5,216 bases of DNA from Candidatus Curtissbacteria bacterium RIFCSPLOWO2_01_FULL_41_18 (lineage in GTDB: Bacteria > Patescibacteriota > Microgenomatia > Curtissbacterales > GWA2-41-24), in assembly GCA_001776475.1 (NCBI GenBank), contig MFBQ01000011.1, forward strand, positions 1 to 5,216. The letters are read 5' to 3'. Under the pieces are notes generated by a model, which made no database searches, was not told the DNA's origin, and saw only the letters and a list, made by a program, of their open reading frames with translations. The first letter of the stretch is position 1. Each line of letters begins with the position of its first letter. Shown here in pieces: positions 5,007 through 5,216 of the stretch. Both the position numbers and the translations under genes were made by a program.

Positions 5007-5216
5007 TTAAAATCTAGCTTCTCTTTAAGCAAATATCTCAAGGAAAAACTTTGGCCAATTCACTAAAACGCTATCCAAGACGTATTTGTGTGAGACCATA
5101 CGCCAAGGGCAATGGCGCTTAATCTGTATACAAAAACAGGGGAGGCTGTTTATATTTTGAGTCAGAGCAGACGTTAAAATCAAATTTCTTTTCCTCGGGT
5201 AGCTTTAAACCAAATA
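5007..5216 (-). other. Broken coding-like sequence without an intact gene
   Basis: No frame is open across this stretch. On the minus strand, one frame (5214-5119) reads 31 residues including LKLPEEKKFDFN and SKYKQPPLF before TAA. A second (5204-5025) reads 59 residues, including HKYVLDSVLVNWPKFFLEIF, before TAA, and is in phase with the glycosyltransferase fragment. A third, overlapping the second near 5040, reads RYLLKEKLDFKFPALSQP. The pieces look protein-like and switch frame, as expected of a gene with several small insertions or deletions. I cannot name the parent gene; the QPPLF stretch faintly recalls membrane glycosyltransferases. Confidence 0.4.

Noticed and set aside
1..5216. CRISPR array, insertion sequence or prophage genes
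   Set aside because: No regularly spaced repeats, transposase or integrase motifs or phage-like genes were seen on either strand.

Overview
All recognisable genes in this window lie on the minus strand, so they are read from the right-hand end to the left. The gene set and style suggest a small-genome bacterium of the Candidate Phyla Radiation (Patescibacteria, possibly Microgenomates-like). This rests on a short single-anchor L,D-transpeptidase, a release factor 2 (RF2) of the GGQNVNKV type, an unfamiliar small membrane protein between prfB and ftsE, AT-rich sequence, and weak or absent Shine-Dalgarno (SD) sequences in front of several genes. The placement is an inference. The genetic code appears standard: an RF2 gene is present and ftsX ends in TGA, which argues against a UGA-recoding lineage such as SR1/Gracilibacteria.

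Layout in transcription order (right to left). Positions 5216-4794 hold broken coding sequence that ends in the last 60 or so residues of a family-2 (dolichyl-phosphate-mannose-synthase-like) glycosyltransferase, with no intact N-terminal part visible. Positions 4793-4613 are non-coding and fold into a rod-like hairpin whose G-U pairs indicate minus-strand RNA. An exported or membrane-anchored L,D-transpeptidase follows (4612-3965). Next is a roughly 160-base leader with a candidate promoter, a hairpin that could expose or hide the ribosome binding site, and an unusually long SD. It leads into a four-helix membrane protein of unknown function (3806-3408). prfB (RF2, 3362-2277) follows without a programmed frameshift. 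A 130-base gap carries the best promoter in the window (extended -10). It appears to drive a second unit: an unknown bitopic membrane protein (2146-1607), ftsE (1591-908), ftsX (921-49, overlapping ftsE by 14 bases) and a gene cut by the window edge that starts with a signal peptide (52-1, overlapping ftsX by ATGA).

Functionally the window is about cell envelope and division. FtsE and FtsX form the ATP-driven complex that controls peptidoglycan hydrolases at the septum, and the truncated secreted protein behind ftsX sits where the regulated hydrolase or its activator is often found. The L,D-transpeptidase makes 3-3 peptidoglycan crosslinks or anchors proteins to the wall. The least explained elements are the two structured RNA regions (about 4652-4742 and 3801-3876), the protein between prfB and ftsE, and the broken block at the right edge.
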